Shown piece by piece: positions 52,873 through 61,109 of a stretch of DNA of 64,000 bases. The notes under the pieces were generated by a model. It ran no database searches, was not told where the DNA came from, and was given only the letters and a program-made list of their open reading frames with translations. Made by a program: the position numbers and the translations under genes. Where the stretch lies: contig JACWEJ010000003.1 of NCBI GenBank assembly GCA_014653545.1, forward strand, positions 1 to 64,000. Reading direction: 5' to 3'. Source of the DNA: Pelagibacterales bacterium SAG-MED41. GTDB taxonomy: Bacteria; Pseudomonadota; Alphaproteobacteria; Pelagibacterales; Pelagibacteraceae. Position 1 is the first letter of the stretch. Each line of letters opens with the position of its first letter.

Positions 52873-53056
52873 GAATTTAAAATGCACAATTCTCAGGTAC
52901 CTAGCAAGTTTAATATTATCTACCGTAGCTATTTATGCGATCGTAATAGTTGCAGGAATCTTTGGTGCAGATTATGGATTTTCTTCGTCTGATATATTCA
53001 TTATTTGGATTCTAATGGCAATTTTAATAAATCAATCTGTAACTTTTAAAAAATAG
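52871..53056 (+). CDS. small membrane protein, 61 aa, unknown
   Basis: 61 residues with two hydrophobic stretches (about 10-30 and 40-56). The ATG at 52871 shares the palindrome CATG with the start codon of the divergent YqaA-type gene. The stop is immediately followed by the ATG of the next gene, which supports it being real. No family recognised. No ribosome site precedes it, so a leaderless mRNA is possible. Confidence 0.55.
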   Translation: MNLKCTILRYLASLILSTVAIYAIVIVAGIFGADYGFSSSDIFIIWILMAILINQSVTFKK

Positions 53057-54106
53057 ATGTCCAAACCTATAGATTCTAAAACAGTATCAATTTTTAATCA
53101 TTTAAAAAAGAAACCAAATTTAGAGACTAAAGAGATTATAAGTTTAAATTCTGCTGAAGTTTATGAAGTTTTAAATAAAAACTCTAATGACACTGTTAGT
53201 TATTGGTTTAAGCTGCAACAAGCATGGTGCAATAATGCTTATAATACCTTTAAAGACTATGACAGTTATTTAATTTTAATTTATTTAGTAAATGAGATTT
53301 TTAAAAAACTTTCTGATCGTTTCCAGTATTTAACTTATCAAGAATTTTATGAAAGAACTGAACTTTTAATTGATAAAATTAACTTAATTGAAATTTCAAA
53401 AGATTTAAATATACCGAAAGAAACCATAAGAAGAAAAGTAAACTTTTTGCAAGACCAGAACATCATATTTAGAAAAGGAAAATCAATTTATTTTAATAGA
53501 AATCTTACTGATGCTCAAAGACCTGCTAACTCTAAACAAATAATGTCAGTTTTTTTAGAAAAATCAGGTCAAATATTAGCTAAAGAAGATTGGTTTGGAA
53601 GAGCGTTTAAAAGGGAGGAAATCGAAAACTTCATAGATAAATATTTTACAATATGTTGGCAGCACTGGTTTAGATTACAAATACCATTTTTAGTGAGACA
53701 TAGAACTTTTTACGGTGATCTAGAAACCTGGAATGTTTGGGGAGCAATAGGTATCTCTCAATTTACTGATTACAACAAACAAGTTCAAAACAGAGTTATT
53801 GAAGATCCTAGATCTTACGCAGATCTTTACTTACATCTTTTAAGACATAACCCAAAAAATGGAATAAATGCGTCCTCAATTTCTGAAATATCAAATATTC
53901 CAAGAGCAACAGTAATTAGAAAATTAAAAAACCTTTTAAGACAAAAGCTAATAATGAAAAATAAGAAGCTTGAATATATGCTTTTACCTTCGCCCAAAAA
54001 CATCAAATCTTTTGAACAAAATTATATGCACAATCAAAAATATAAAGCTAATTTTGTCACAACAATTTTCGATTTGATGAAAAACTCTTCATTTAAAGTA
54101 GAATAA
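53057..54106 (+). CDS. putative transcriptional regulator with two winged-helix domains
   Basis: 349 residues. Two helix-turn-helix segments of similar sequence are seen: ISKDLNIPKETIRRKVNFL (about 114-132) and ISEISNIPRATVIRKLKNLL near 278, each followed by a wing-like strand (IIFRKGKSIYF and LIMKNKKLEYM). The middle is rich in Trp, Phe and Tyr and may bind a ligand or mediate dimerisation. I do not recognise a named family. It is immediately downstream of the 61-residue membrane protein and 20 bases before a BASS-type transporter, which it might control. Confidence 0.6.
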   Translation: MSKPIDSKTVSIFNHLKKKPNLETKEIISLNSAEVYEVLNKNSNDTVSYWFKLQQAWCNNAYNTFKDYDSYLILIYLVNEIFKKLSDRFQYLTYQEFYERTELLIDKINLIEISKDLNIPKETIRRKVNFLQDQNIIFRKGKSIYFNRNLTDAQRPANSKQIMSVFLEKSGQILAKEDWFGRAFKREEIENFIDKYFTICWQHWFRLQIPFLVRHRTFYGDLETWNVWGAIGISQFTDYNKQVQNRVIEDPRSYADLYLHLLRHNPKNGINASSISEISNIPRATVIRKLKNLLRQKLIMKNKKLEYMLLPSPKNIKSFEQNYMHNQKYKANFVTTIFDLMKNSSFKVE

Positions 54107-54125
54107 AAAATTAGATTTATAAAAT

Positions 54126-54971
54126 ATGGAAATAGCAAAAGCAATAGCTCCGGTGTGTTTAGCCATAATAATGTTCGGTTTAGGTCTTGGTTTAACTATT
54201 TCAGATTTTACCAGAGTTATAAAAAATCCAAGAGACTTTTTCGTTGGATTTATCTGTCAGGTTATTTTACTTCCGATTATAGCTTTTTTGTTAATACAAA
54301 TCATTTCACTTCCTATTGAAATAGCTATGGGGGTCATGATAATTGCAGCGGCCCCAGGAGGTGTAACCTCTAATATTTTAACCAAATTCGCTGATGGAGA
54401 TGTTGCTTTGTCTGTGAGTTTAACAGCAATTGTAAGTTTACTATCTGTTTTAATAGTTCCATTAATCGTTTTCAATTCAGCAAATTTTTTAGGCGTAGAA
54501 AATACAAAGGAAATATCAATGCTAAATATAGCTATGAAAATGTTCTTTGTAGTTACTGTTCCTGTAATATTTGGAATGATTGTAAGAAGTTTTATGACTG
54601 ATTTTATTGTTTCTAAAACTCTTATAATTCAAAGACTGTCAGTAGTTTTATTCTTAGTCGTATTTATTTCAATTTGGATAGAGGAATGGGATAGAATTGT
54701 TTCTTTTATTACTAGAGCAGGTTTAATAGCTTTCATTTTAAATATGACAATGATTTTTGTAGGATATTATGTTGCAAAATTCTTTACTTCAGGTGTTGCT
54801 CAAAGAAAATGTATTTCTTTAGAATGTGGCTTACAAAACGGAACTTTAGCGGTAGTAGTGGCTACACAATTATTTAATGATATTGTATATATGGTTCCTA
54901 CTGCAGCATATGCTTTAGTGATGTTTACAACATCTATATTTTTTGTTCTCATAGTAAGAAAAATCAATTAG
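54126..54971 (+). CDS. bile acid:sodium symporter (BASS) family transporter
   Basis: 281 residues, around nine membrane helices. AIIMFGLGLGLTISDF, AAPGGVTSNILTKFADGDVALSV (with the sodium-binding region) and CISLECGLQNGTLAVV are hallmark BASS segments. Members import organic anions such as pyruvate, pantoate or other carboxylates with sodium, fitting a marine cell. The substrate is not deducible. It ends 15 bases before tRNA-Leu. Confidence 0.88.
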   Translation: MEIAKAIAPVCLAIIMFGLGLGLTISDFTRVIKNPRDFFVGFICQVILLPIIAFLLIQIISLPIEIAMGVMIIAAAPGGVTSNILTKFADGDVALSVSLTAIVSLLSVLIVPLIVFNSANFLGVENTKEISMLNIAMKMFFVVTVPVIFGMIVRSFMTDFIVSKTLIIQRLSVVLFLVVFISIWIEEWDRIVSFITRAGLIAFILNMTMIFVGYYVAKFFTSGVAQRKCISLECGLQNGTLAVVVATQLFNDIVYMVPTAAYALVMFTTSIFFVLIVRKIN

Positions 54972-54985
54972 ATTATTTAAAAAAA

Positions 54986-55072
54986 GGGCGAATGGTGGAA
55001 CTGGTAGACGCGCCGGACTCAAAATCCGGTGGTAGCAATACCTTGAGAGTTCGAGTCTCTCTTCGCCCACCA
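54986..55072 (+). tRNA. tRNA-Leu (CAA)
   Basis: 87 bases with encoded CCA. Acceptor GGGCGAA (54986-54992) pairs with TTCGCCC (55062-55068), discriminator A. The anticodon arm is CCGGA, loop CTCAAAA, TCCGG, giving anticodon CAA, which reads UUG. A long variable arm (GGTAGCAATACC) and T arm GAGAGTTCGAGTCTCTC complete a class II tRNA of the leucine type. It is embedded between two plus-strand genes, four bases before the acyl-CoA synthetase start. Confidence 0.97.
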
Positions 55073-55076
55073 CATT

Positions 55077-56747
55077 ATGGAAATAGGTAAAATAAATAGT
55101 CTTGTAGAGTTATATTTTAAAAAATGTGAAGAGGTTGAAAATAAAAAACCATTTTTAAAGTGGTTAAAATCAGAAAAACCTACTTACAGTTGGGGAGACA
55201 TTAAAGAAAGAGTTTATAAATTATCTTATAAAATAAAATCCCTAATTAATGAAGGTGATAGATGTTTAATTTTATCCGAGAATAGACCTTACTGGTTGAT
55301 GGCTGATCTTGCTGTAATGAATGCTGGTGGAATATCGGTACCAATTTTTACTACTTATTCGATAAATGATTATGAATATATTTTAAATGATTGTAGACCT
55401 TCTTTAATAATTGTTTCCAATCAAGATCAATTTAAAAAAATAGAAAATTACATAAATTCAAGCCAAAAGATTATTTCTTTTGAAGAGATAGATAGAGAAA
55501 GTTTTATTATTAAAGATATTTTAGAAGAACAATACGAAAAAAAAATTAATAATAATTTAAAAAGAAATATGCCCGCATGTATAATTTATACATCAGGAAC
55601 ATCTGGAAACCCTAAAGGCGTAGTTTTAAGTCATGGCGGTATTTTATCTAATTGTGAAGGAGCAATTGAATTACTCGAACCTCTGATTAAAAAAAGAGAT
55701 CCAGTTTTTTTAACGTGGTTACCTCTTTCACATTCTTACGAGCACACTGTTCAATTCATACAAATTATCGTAGGCGCTAAAGTTTTTTATGCAGAAAGTT
55801 TAGAAAAGCTCATTTCTAATATGAGTGTAGCTAAACCAACTATAATGACCGCTGTGCCAAGATTTTATCAAAACCTTTTTAATAAAATAAATATGAATTT
55901 TGAAAAACAGAAAGGATTAAAAAAATTGTTAATTAATAAAACCTTGGAATTTGGAAAAAAAATACTTAAAAAGGAAGAATTAGGTTTTTTAGAAAAAATC
56001 ATTAATTCAATTTGCAACACTTTAATAAGAGAAAAAATAAAAAATCAGTTTGGAGGAAATCTTCAGGCTTTTGTATCAGGAGGAGGGGCTCTTGATCAAA
56101 ATATAGGAGAATTTCTGAACGCTATTGGATTACCAACTTTACAAGGTTATGGTCTTACTGAGGCGTCTCCTGTGGTAAGTTGTAATTTGCCTAATCTGGT
56201 AAAAGTCGAAACTGTCGGACCGCCATTTAGAACTAATAATGTAAAGATCGCTGAAGACGGTGAGATTTTAATAAAGGGAGAAAATGTGATGTTAGGCTAT
56301 TGGAACCTAAAAGAAGAAACAGCAAAAGTTATAAAAGATGGATGGCTGCATACAGGTGATATTGGTGAGTTTGATCAGAATAATTATTTAAAAATAACAG
56401 ATAGAAAAAAAGATATTATCGTGAATTTAGGGGGAGATAATATTTCACCAAGTAAAATTGAAAATATTTTATGTTTAAATGAAAGTATTAAACAATCTTT
56501 TGTTTATGGAGATAAAAAAAATTATTTAGTAGCTATTGTTGTGACTGATAAAAAATTTAACAAAGAAAAAATTAAACTTATAATTGAAAATGTAAATAAA
56601 AACTTAACTTTAATAGAAAAAATTAAAAAATTTGTTTTGATTGATGACGAATTTACTATTGAAAATGGAATGTTAACACCAACTTTAAAGTTAAAAAGAA
56701 AAGAAATAATAAAAAATTATAAACAACAGCTAGAAAATCTTTATTAA
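55077..56747 (+). CDS. long-chain acyl-CoA synthetase (AMP-forming)
   Basis: 556 residues of the ANL superfamily. It has the P-loop YTSGTSGNPKGVVLSH (about 171-186), VSGGGALDQN, GYGLTEASPVVS, and GWLHTGDIGEFD with DRKKDIIVNLGGDNISP containing the C-terminal hinge. It activates fatty acids with ATP and CoA, in the FadD15/FAA1-like group. It starts four bases after tRNA-Leu, so the mRNA 5' end is probably created by tRNA processing. 3' of it is a 200-base AT-rich spacer. Confidence 0.9.
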   Translation: MEIGKINSLVELYFKKCEEVENKKPFLKWLKSEKPTYSWGDIKERVYKLSYKIKSLINEGDRCLILSENRPYWLMADLAVMNAGGISVPIFTTYSINDYEYILNDCRPSLIIVSNQDQFKKIENYINSSQKIISFEEIDRESFIIKDILEEQYEKKINNNLKRNMPACIIYTSGTSGNPKGVVLSHGGILSNCEGAIELLEPLIKKRDPVFLTWLPLSHSYEHTVQFIQIIVGAKVFYAESLEKLISNMSVAKPTIMTAVPRFYQNLFNKINMNFEKQKGLKKLLINKTLEFGKKILKKEELGFLEKIINSICNTLIREKIKNQFGGNLQAFVSGGGALDQNIGEFLNAIGLPTLQGYGLTEASPVVSCNLPNLVKVETVGPPFRTNNVKIAEDGEILIKGENVMLGYWNLKEETAKVIKDGWLHTGDIGEFDQNNYLKITDRKKDIIVNLGGDNISPSKIENILCLNESIKQSFVYGDKKNYLVAIVVTDKKFNKEKIKLIIENVNKNLTLIEKIKKFVLIDDEFTIENGMLTPTLKLKRKEIIKNYKQQLENLY

Positions 56748-56955
56748 ATTAAGAAAAATAATTAAATAACTTGCTTAAAAAAACATTGGTATTACTATCT
56801 TTTTTAAAATTTAATAAAAATTAAAAAAATTAATAAAATTTTAAATTTTGAATCAATTTTGCAAATTAATTTATATTTGACATGAATCTTTAATTAATTA
56901 ATGTATTAATTAACAAACGAATCATTAAGATTTGTTTACTAACCAGGGAGAAAAG
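56748..56955. other. AT-rich spacer with candidate promoter
   Basis: About 208 bases of very A+T-rich sequence between the acyl-CoA synthetase and the 24-residue peptide gene. It holds a consensus TTGACA at 56877-56882 and an AT-only inverted repeat at about 56889-56913 (TTAATTAAT / ATTAATTAA) that could contain the -10 (ATGTAT at 56901-56906, 18-base spacer). No terminator for the upstream gene and no other reading frame was found. Confidence 0.45.
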
Positions 56956-57030
56956 ATGGCTAAAAGAAGAAAAAAAGCTAAAAAGAAAACTAAAAAGAAA
57001 GCTAAAAAAAGAAGAAGAAAAAGACGATAG
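56956..57030 (+). CDS. 24-residue lysine/arginine-rich peptide
   Basis: ATG at 56956 and TAG at 57028-57030 bound a 24-residue frame in which 19 residues are Lys or Arg (12 K, 7 R); the rest are Met, three Ala and one Thr. It is preceded by AGGGAG (56945-56950), a proper ribosome site five bases from the ATG, and followed 15 bases later by a strong terminator, so it looks like a stand-alone gene. Nothing else in its sequence identifies it. Such composition suits an RNA- or DNA-binding peptide, for example a tiny ribosomal protein of the bTHX type or a nucleoid peptide; both are guesses. The A/G-rich tract could by itself be chance, but the flanking signals argue against it. Confidence 0.65.
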   Translation: MAKRRKKAKKKTKKKAKKRRRKRR

Positions 57031-57044
57031 TTTTCTCATTAACT

Positions 57045-57082
57045 AAACGCCCTTTTTAATTTTTTTAAAAAGGGCGTTTTTT
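57045..57082 (+). terminator. intrinsic terminator after the basic peptide gene
   Basis: AAACGCCCTTTTTAA (57045-57059) pairs with TTAAAAAGGGCGTTT (57065-57079), loop of about five bases, followed by T to 57082. The stem is 15 base pairs. Its downstream end touches the carD stop on the other strand, and it may also slow transcription coming from carD. Confidence 0.9.
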
Positions 57083-57755
57083 ATTCTGTGTTTTCAGAAA
57101 TATTTGTTCTACCTAAAGCTTTGTCCATTTTTTTTTGTACTTCTTCTGGATTTGTTTTGAGAACCGCTTCAAACTCTGATTTTAATCTTTCGTAAGCTTT
57201 TTCAAATAATTGTCTCTCTGAATAAGATTGATCAGCAATAATATCTGTATTTTTATTAAGGTCTTTCACCACTTCTGCTAATTCGTAGATTTTACCAGAA
57301 TTGATTTTTTGATCATATTCTTGTGCTCTTCTACTCCACATTGTTCTTTTAATTTTTGGTTTTGTTTTTAAAATCGAAACACATTTATTAATCTGATTAA
57401 TAGAAGAAATCGGTCTTAACTTTGATTGCTGATTTATTGGAACTGTTAAAGTCAATTTTTCCTTTTCAACTAATATTTTATAAAACTGAATATCTATTTC
57501 CCCTATCTTAGCTTTTTCAATCGCGGTAATTTTACCTACGCCATGTTTCGGATAAACGACATAATCTTTCAAATTATAAATCTTTTTTTCCGTAGGTTGT
57601 TTTTTGATTTTCTTAATTTCTGGTTTTTCATCAGGACCGGGGATAGTGCTTTTCTTATCTGAGAATTTTAAAGGTGATTTAACTTTATTTAATAATTTTA
57701 CTTTTTTTACTCTTTTAAACTTTTTTACTTTTTTTACTTTTTTCTTTTTTGGCAT
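57081..57755 (-). CDS. carD: CarD/CdnL-family transcriptional regulator
   Basis: 224 residues. The RNA-polymerase-interacting Tudor-like domain starts at DYVVYPKHGVGKI (about 83-95), followed by the helical C-terminal domain containing MWSRRAQEYDQKINSG, as in CdnL proteins that stabilise open complexes at rRNA and housekeeping promoters. About 60 extra N-terminal residues are almost pure Lys/Val/Phe repeats (KKVKKFKRVKKV), an unusual basic extension. It lies six bases after fdxA, a common alphaproteobacterial pair. Confidence 0.92.
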   Translation of the reverse strand: MPKKKKVKKVKKFKRVKKVKLLNKVKSPLKFSDKKSTIPGPDEKPEIKKIKKQPTEKKIYNLKDYVVYPKHGVGKITAIEKAKIGEIDIQFYKILVEKEKLTLTVPINQQSKLRPISSINQINKCVSILKTKPKIKRTMWSRRAQEYDQKINSGKIYELAEVVKDLNKNTDIIADQSYSERQLFEKAYERLKSEFEAVLKTNPEEVQKKMDKALGRTNISENTE

Positions 57756-57761
57756 ATTTTT

Positions 57762-58103
57762 TTATTTTCCAGGTTTTTCTGAAAAGTGTTTATCATACTT
57801 ATCCTTAATATTTCGAAATTTCTCATGATCCTTCATTGGCTCTTTTGTTTTAGAAATATTAGGCCATATTGCAGAAAACTTTTTGTTAATCAATAACCAT
57901 TTATCCATATCTTTTACGCTTTGATCTGTATCTGCTTTTATTGCATCTATAGGACACTCTGGTTCACAAACACCACAATCGATACACTCATCGGGATTAA
58001 TTGCTAAAAAATTTTCACCTTCATAAAAGCAATCTACAGGACATACTTCTACGCAATCCGTAAGTTTACATTTTATGCACTCATCTTTTACAATATATGT
58101 CAT
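57762..58103 (-). CDS. fdxA: 7Fe ferredoxin FdxA
   Basis: 113 residues. The N-terminal cluster region [18 protein letters not shown] provides the [3Fe-4S]/[4Fe-4S] ligands and [16 protein letters not shown] the second site, the arrangement of seven-iron ferredoxins. The C-terminal extension (about 55 residues, [11 protein letters not shown]) is typical of the proteobacterial form. It overlaps the TerB-like gene by four bases and precedes carD. Confidence 0.95.
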   Translation of the reverse strand: MTYIVKDECIKCKLTDCVEVCPVDCFYEGENFLAINPDECIDCGVCEPECPIDAIKADTDQSVKDMDKWLLINKKFSAIWPNISKTKEPMKDHEKFRNIKDKYDKHFSEKPGK

Positions 58104-58489
58104 TTGCTATTTATTAATTTAAGTTTTATTTCTGCACATTCTTTATCTGGTAAATATATTAAACCACAAATCCTTCGCATTAGATTAGATTCGTATTGAT
58201 CAACAGTGTTATCTGAAATAATAACTTTCCACAGATGTTCAATAATATCTTTTTTAATTTCAATAGAATTTTCTTTAATTATATTTGTATAATTTAATAA
58301 CTGATTTGAATTATTTTCTATTTTTTCAGCTTTCTTTAAAATTTCGTTTGCATCATCATCTTTTAAATACGATTTAATGAAATCTTTTACCAAATCTTTT
58401 TCGTGATCAGAGTAAATCTCATCTATATTTGCAGCATGAACAAGCAATGCAGAAATACCAATTACACTATCTTTATCTAATTTATCCAT
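58100..58489 (-). CDS. TerB-like helical protein
   Basis: 129 residues, predicted all-helical, acidic. [23 protein letters not shown] and the later [26 protein letters not shown] have the repeated D/E-rich helix pattern of TerB-like (tellurite resistance TerB) domains, which bind metal ions. Such domains are found in many bacteria without tellurite resistance, so no specific job can be given. Tightly packed between fdxA (four-base overlap) and the helicase (no gap). Confidence 0.65.
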   Translation of the reverse strand: MDKLDKDSVIGISALLVHAANIDEIYSDHEKDLVKDFIKSYLKDDDANEILKKAEKIENNSNQLLNYTNIIKENSIEIKKDIIEHLWKVIISDNTVDQYESNLMRRICGLIYLPDKECAEIKLKLINSK

Positions 58490-59818
58490 TTATTTTAAAT
58501 TTAAAGAAAGAAGCTTATTAAATGGATTTTCTTTTTTGTCAAATTGTATTATTTTCTCTTTTTTCTTTTTTTCCCCTTTAAAAACATAAGTATCTATCGT
58601 TTTATCCTTTTTATAATTCATGTAAGTCATTAATTTATAAAAATTCTCTTTAGAACAACCTAATAAGTTCATCATTTCAGCGTTTATTTTAAATTTTTTA
58701 TCTTTAGTATTATCTATAATTTTCAAAAATAGCTTTTCCAGAATATCAATTCTAACAAAAAATTCTTTAAATTTTTCAAATCCGCAGAGTAAATAAAAAT
58801 TTTTCTCTAAATTACTGCCAACTAAAAAGTTTAATCCTGACTTAGGTATTTTATTTATCGCTGAAATTTTATAAAATATTCTCCACAAACCAATTCTAAA
58901 TTCTACAGCTTTTGGTTTAAGCATTTTAGGAAGATAAACATGATATCTCCCTATTTTTACTCCCATGCCCCACAATTTCTTTCTTTCTTCCAAAGGGATT
59001 GATTTTACAATTTTATCTATTTCACTCCTTTTAATCACGCCATTATTTTCGTACAGCTGAAATACTAAGCCCCTTAGATATTGATTAGTAATTTTATATT
59101 TTGTCAATTTTACTAAATCTCCCAACACGTTATAAATATAATTATTAAGCCATTGAGATAGGAATTTGCCTAACTTTGATTTTAACTCCTCATTTAATGA
59201 ATCATCTGCAATTATATCTATTTCAGGATTTAGATAGTTGTTGCCTTTTTTTAATCTAGCGATCGGGTTATTTTTCCATATTATTCTACTTTCATTATCT
59301 ATTTCAATTTCAGCTTTAGTTAAAATCTCATCAACTCTTTTCAAAAGCTCTTTTTCAATTCCTTTTCTTGCAGCTTTCTTGATTGATTTTATATCAGTAT
59401 CGAGTGTTTTAGATGTAACTTCTATTAAAAATTTTAAACCTTTTAATTCACCTACTAATTGTCCATCAATATGTATCTTATTTTCATCATTAATTTCTGT
59501 ATTTAAAATTAGATCCTGTTTTAAACCTCTAGAAAGAATACTTATTTTTTTATCGATAAAACTTTTTGTTAATTCGTCGTGTAACTTGTCTGACAATTTA
59601 TCTTCTATACTTTTAGTGAGCTGAACCCAGTAATCTGAGTTCTCTAGCCAATTCTTTTTATTAGCAACATAGGACCAAGTTCTAACATTAGAAAGTCTAT
59701 GAGATAATAAATCAACGTTTCCATGATCTTTTTCTAAACCTTTTAGTTGTTCTTTCATAAATGTATTTGGTATTCTCTTCTTTCGGGTAGTAAGAAATTG
59801 AAATACTTTATCGATCAC
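58490..59818 (-). CDS. SUV3-like RNA helicase, C-terminal part (split by frameshift)
   Basis: 442 residues from the first ATG, but the frame is open further upstream to about 59924 and there continues the helicase N-terminal part one base out of register. Read through, the junction would give one protein of about 821 residues, in the range of alphaproteobacterial SUV3-type helicases. This part is mainly helical and charged; KLWGMGVKIGRYHVYLPKMLKPKAVEFR and the following RIGLWRI segment match the conserved C-terminal region of that family. It would act on structured RNA. See the N-terminal fragment for the catalytic motifs. Confidence 0.75.
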   Translation of the reverse strand: MIDKVFQFLTTRKKRIPNTFMKEQLKGLEKDHGNVDLLSHRLSNVRTWSYVANKKNWLENSDYWVQLTKSIEDKLSDKLHDELTKSFIDKKISILSRGLKQDLILNTEINDENKIHIDGQLVGELKGLKFLIEVTSKTLDTDIKSIKKAARKGIEKELLKRVDEILTKAEIEIDNESRIIWKNNPIARLKKGNNYLNPEIDIIADDSLNEELKSKLGKFLSQWLNNYIYNVLGDLVKLTKYKITNQYLRGLVFQLYENNGVIKRSEIDKIVKSIPLEERKKLWGMGVKIGRYHVYLPKMLKPKAVEFRIGLWRIFYKISAINKIPKSGLNFLVGSNLEKNFYLLCGFEKFKEFFVRIDILEKLFLKIIDNTKDKKFKINAEMMNLLGCSKENFYKLMTYMNYKKDKTIDTYVFKGEKKKKEKIIQFDKKENPFNKLLSLNLK

Positions 59819-59906
59819 ATTTATATGTTGACCGTAAGCTTTTTTCTCAAAGTCTGGGATTTGACAGCATTCCCATAATAATTCTAAATTTTTATGATAT
59901 AGAATA

Positions 59907-60956
59907 TTATTTGCACCCTTTTTTAAAAAAAAATCTTAGAACACTTTCATCAAGTGAGTCATTTGTTCTTAGAAGATTTTTTTGAGTTGGTTTAAGTTCA
60001 AGTGAAGCAACTAATTTATCAGGATTTTTAAAGTCTAACTTTGAATTTCTCCAATAAATTGTTTTAGTATCAGGTAATTGGTGCTTTTCAATTTTTTCTA
60101 TTTCATCTGAATTTAAAGTTTCACAATCTCCCGTTGTTCCAAAACTGCCATCATTCTTATATCTACCTGCACGACCTGCAATTTGAGACATTTCGATTAA
60201 ATTAAGTCTTCTTGTTTTTTTTCCATCAAATTTTTTTAAATTTGAAAAATAAATTTCATTAATATCCATATTTAAACCCATTCCAATTGCATCTGTAGCA
60301 ATTAAATAATCAACATCACCGGATTGATATAAGCCAACTTGTGAGTTTCTAGTTTTAGGACTTAAGGAACCCATGATAACTGCAGCCCCTCCTTTTTGCC
60401 GTCTAACTAATTCCGCAATTGCGTAAACCTCCTCAATGGAAAAGGCTATTATTGCAACTTTTCTGTCCAAACGAGATATCTTTTTTATTCCTGAATAATT
60501 TAACTTTGAATATCTCTCCTTTTTTTCAAATTCTACATTTTGAACTAATTCCCTTATAATTTTGGCCATCACTTGAGAACCAAGAAACATTGTTAATTTT
60601 GTACCTCTCGACTCAAGCAAGCGTTCAGTAAAAATATGACCTCTTTCTCTATCTGCGCACATTTGTATTTCATCAATTGCGATGAAATCTACCTCTTTAT
60701 TTTTAGGCATAGACTCCACAGTGCAAATAAAATAGTCAGCTGTGCTAGGTATAATTTTTTCCTCTCCAGTTATTAAAGCAACTTTTTCAAAACCTATTTT
60801 ATTGACACATTTGTCGTAAACTTCTCTTGCTAGAAGTCTTAAAGGTAAACCAAAAATACCTGAGTCAAATTCAAGCATTTTTTCTATAGCAACATGCGTC
60901 TTCCCCGTATTTGTGGGTCCTAATAGTGCAATAATTTTTTGAGAGATAGTATTCAT
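59907..60956 (-). CDS. SUV3-like RNA helicase, N-terminal part (split by frameshift)
   Basis: 349 residues containing the helicase core: Walker A GPTNTGKT (about 13-20), RLLAREVYD, DEIQM (motif II, DExQ/H-like), SAT-type region FLGSQVM, and motif VI QIAGRAGRYKNDG. This matches the mitochondrial-type SUV3 helicases, which unwind RNA for the degradosome. The frame ends in KKGCK-stop at 59907 after a run of nine T (plus-strand A 59925-59933) and six A. Removing one base restores continuity into the next fragment (KKGANNILYHKN). Divergent from the aminotransferase. Confidence 0.8.
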   Translation of the reverse strand: MNTISQKIIALLGPTNTGKTHVAIEKMLEFDSGIFGLPLRLLAREVYDKCVNKIGFEKVALITGEEKIIPSTADYFICTVESMPKNKEVDFIAIDEIQMCADRERGHIFTERLLESRGTKLTMFLGSQVMAKIIRELVQNVEFEKKERYSKLNYSGIKKISRLDRKVAIIAFSIEEVYAIAELVRRQKGGAAVIMGSLSPKTRNSQVGLYQSGDVDYLIATDAIGMGLNMDINEIYFSNLKKFDGKKTRRLNLIEMSQIAGRAGRYKNDGSFGTTGDCETLNSDEIEKIEKHQLPDTKTIYWRNSKLDFKNPDKLVASLELKPTQKNLLRTNDSLDESVLRFFFKKGCK

Positions 60957-61068
60957 AATTGTGTTGGATATTTTTTTTTACACTATATGTAGATCAAAGT
61001 TGAGAACAAAATAAGATTAAAACATGACCGAATCGATTTGTCAAATGTTCCTATTTTAATATTTTGAA

Positions 61069-61098
61069 TTGACATTAATCAAGCAGTCCCCGTAAGAT
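61069..61098 (+). promoter_or_regulatory. candidate promoter of the aminotransferase gene
   Basis: TTGACA (61069-61074), 18-base spacer, TAAGAT (61093-61098). The start would be near 61105, only a few bases before the ATG at 61110, implying a nearly leaderless message. The 153-base gap between the helicase and this gene contains nothing else recognisable. Confidence 0.45.
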
Positions 61099-61109
61099 TT
61101 AATGAAAAA

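Noticed and set aside
56889-56913. AT-only inverted repeat as an operator or integration site
   Set aside because: In DNA this rich in A and T, TTAATTAAT palindromes arise by chance; there is no second copy nearby and no recombinase gene.
58100-58489. TerB-like gene as part of a tellurite or phage-defence system
   Set aside because: No other ter genes or defence genes are nearby; the context is fdxA-carD and an RNA helicase.
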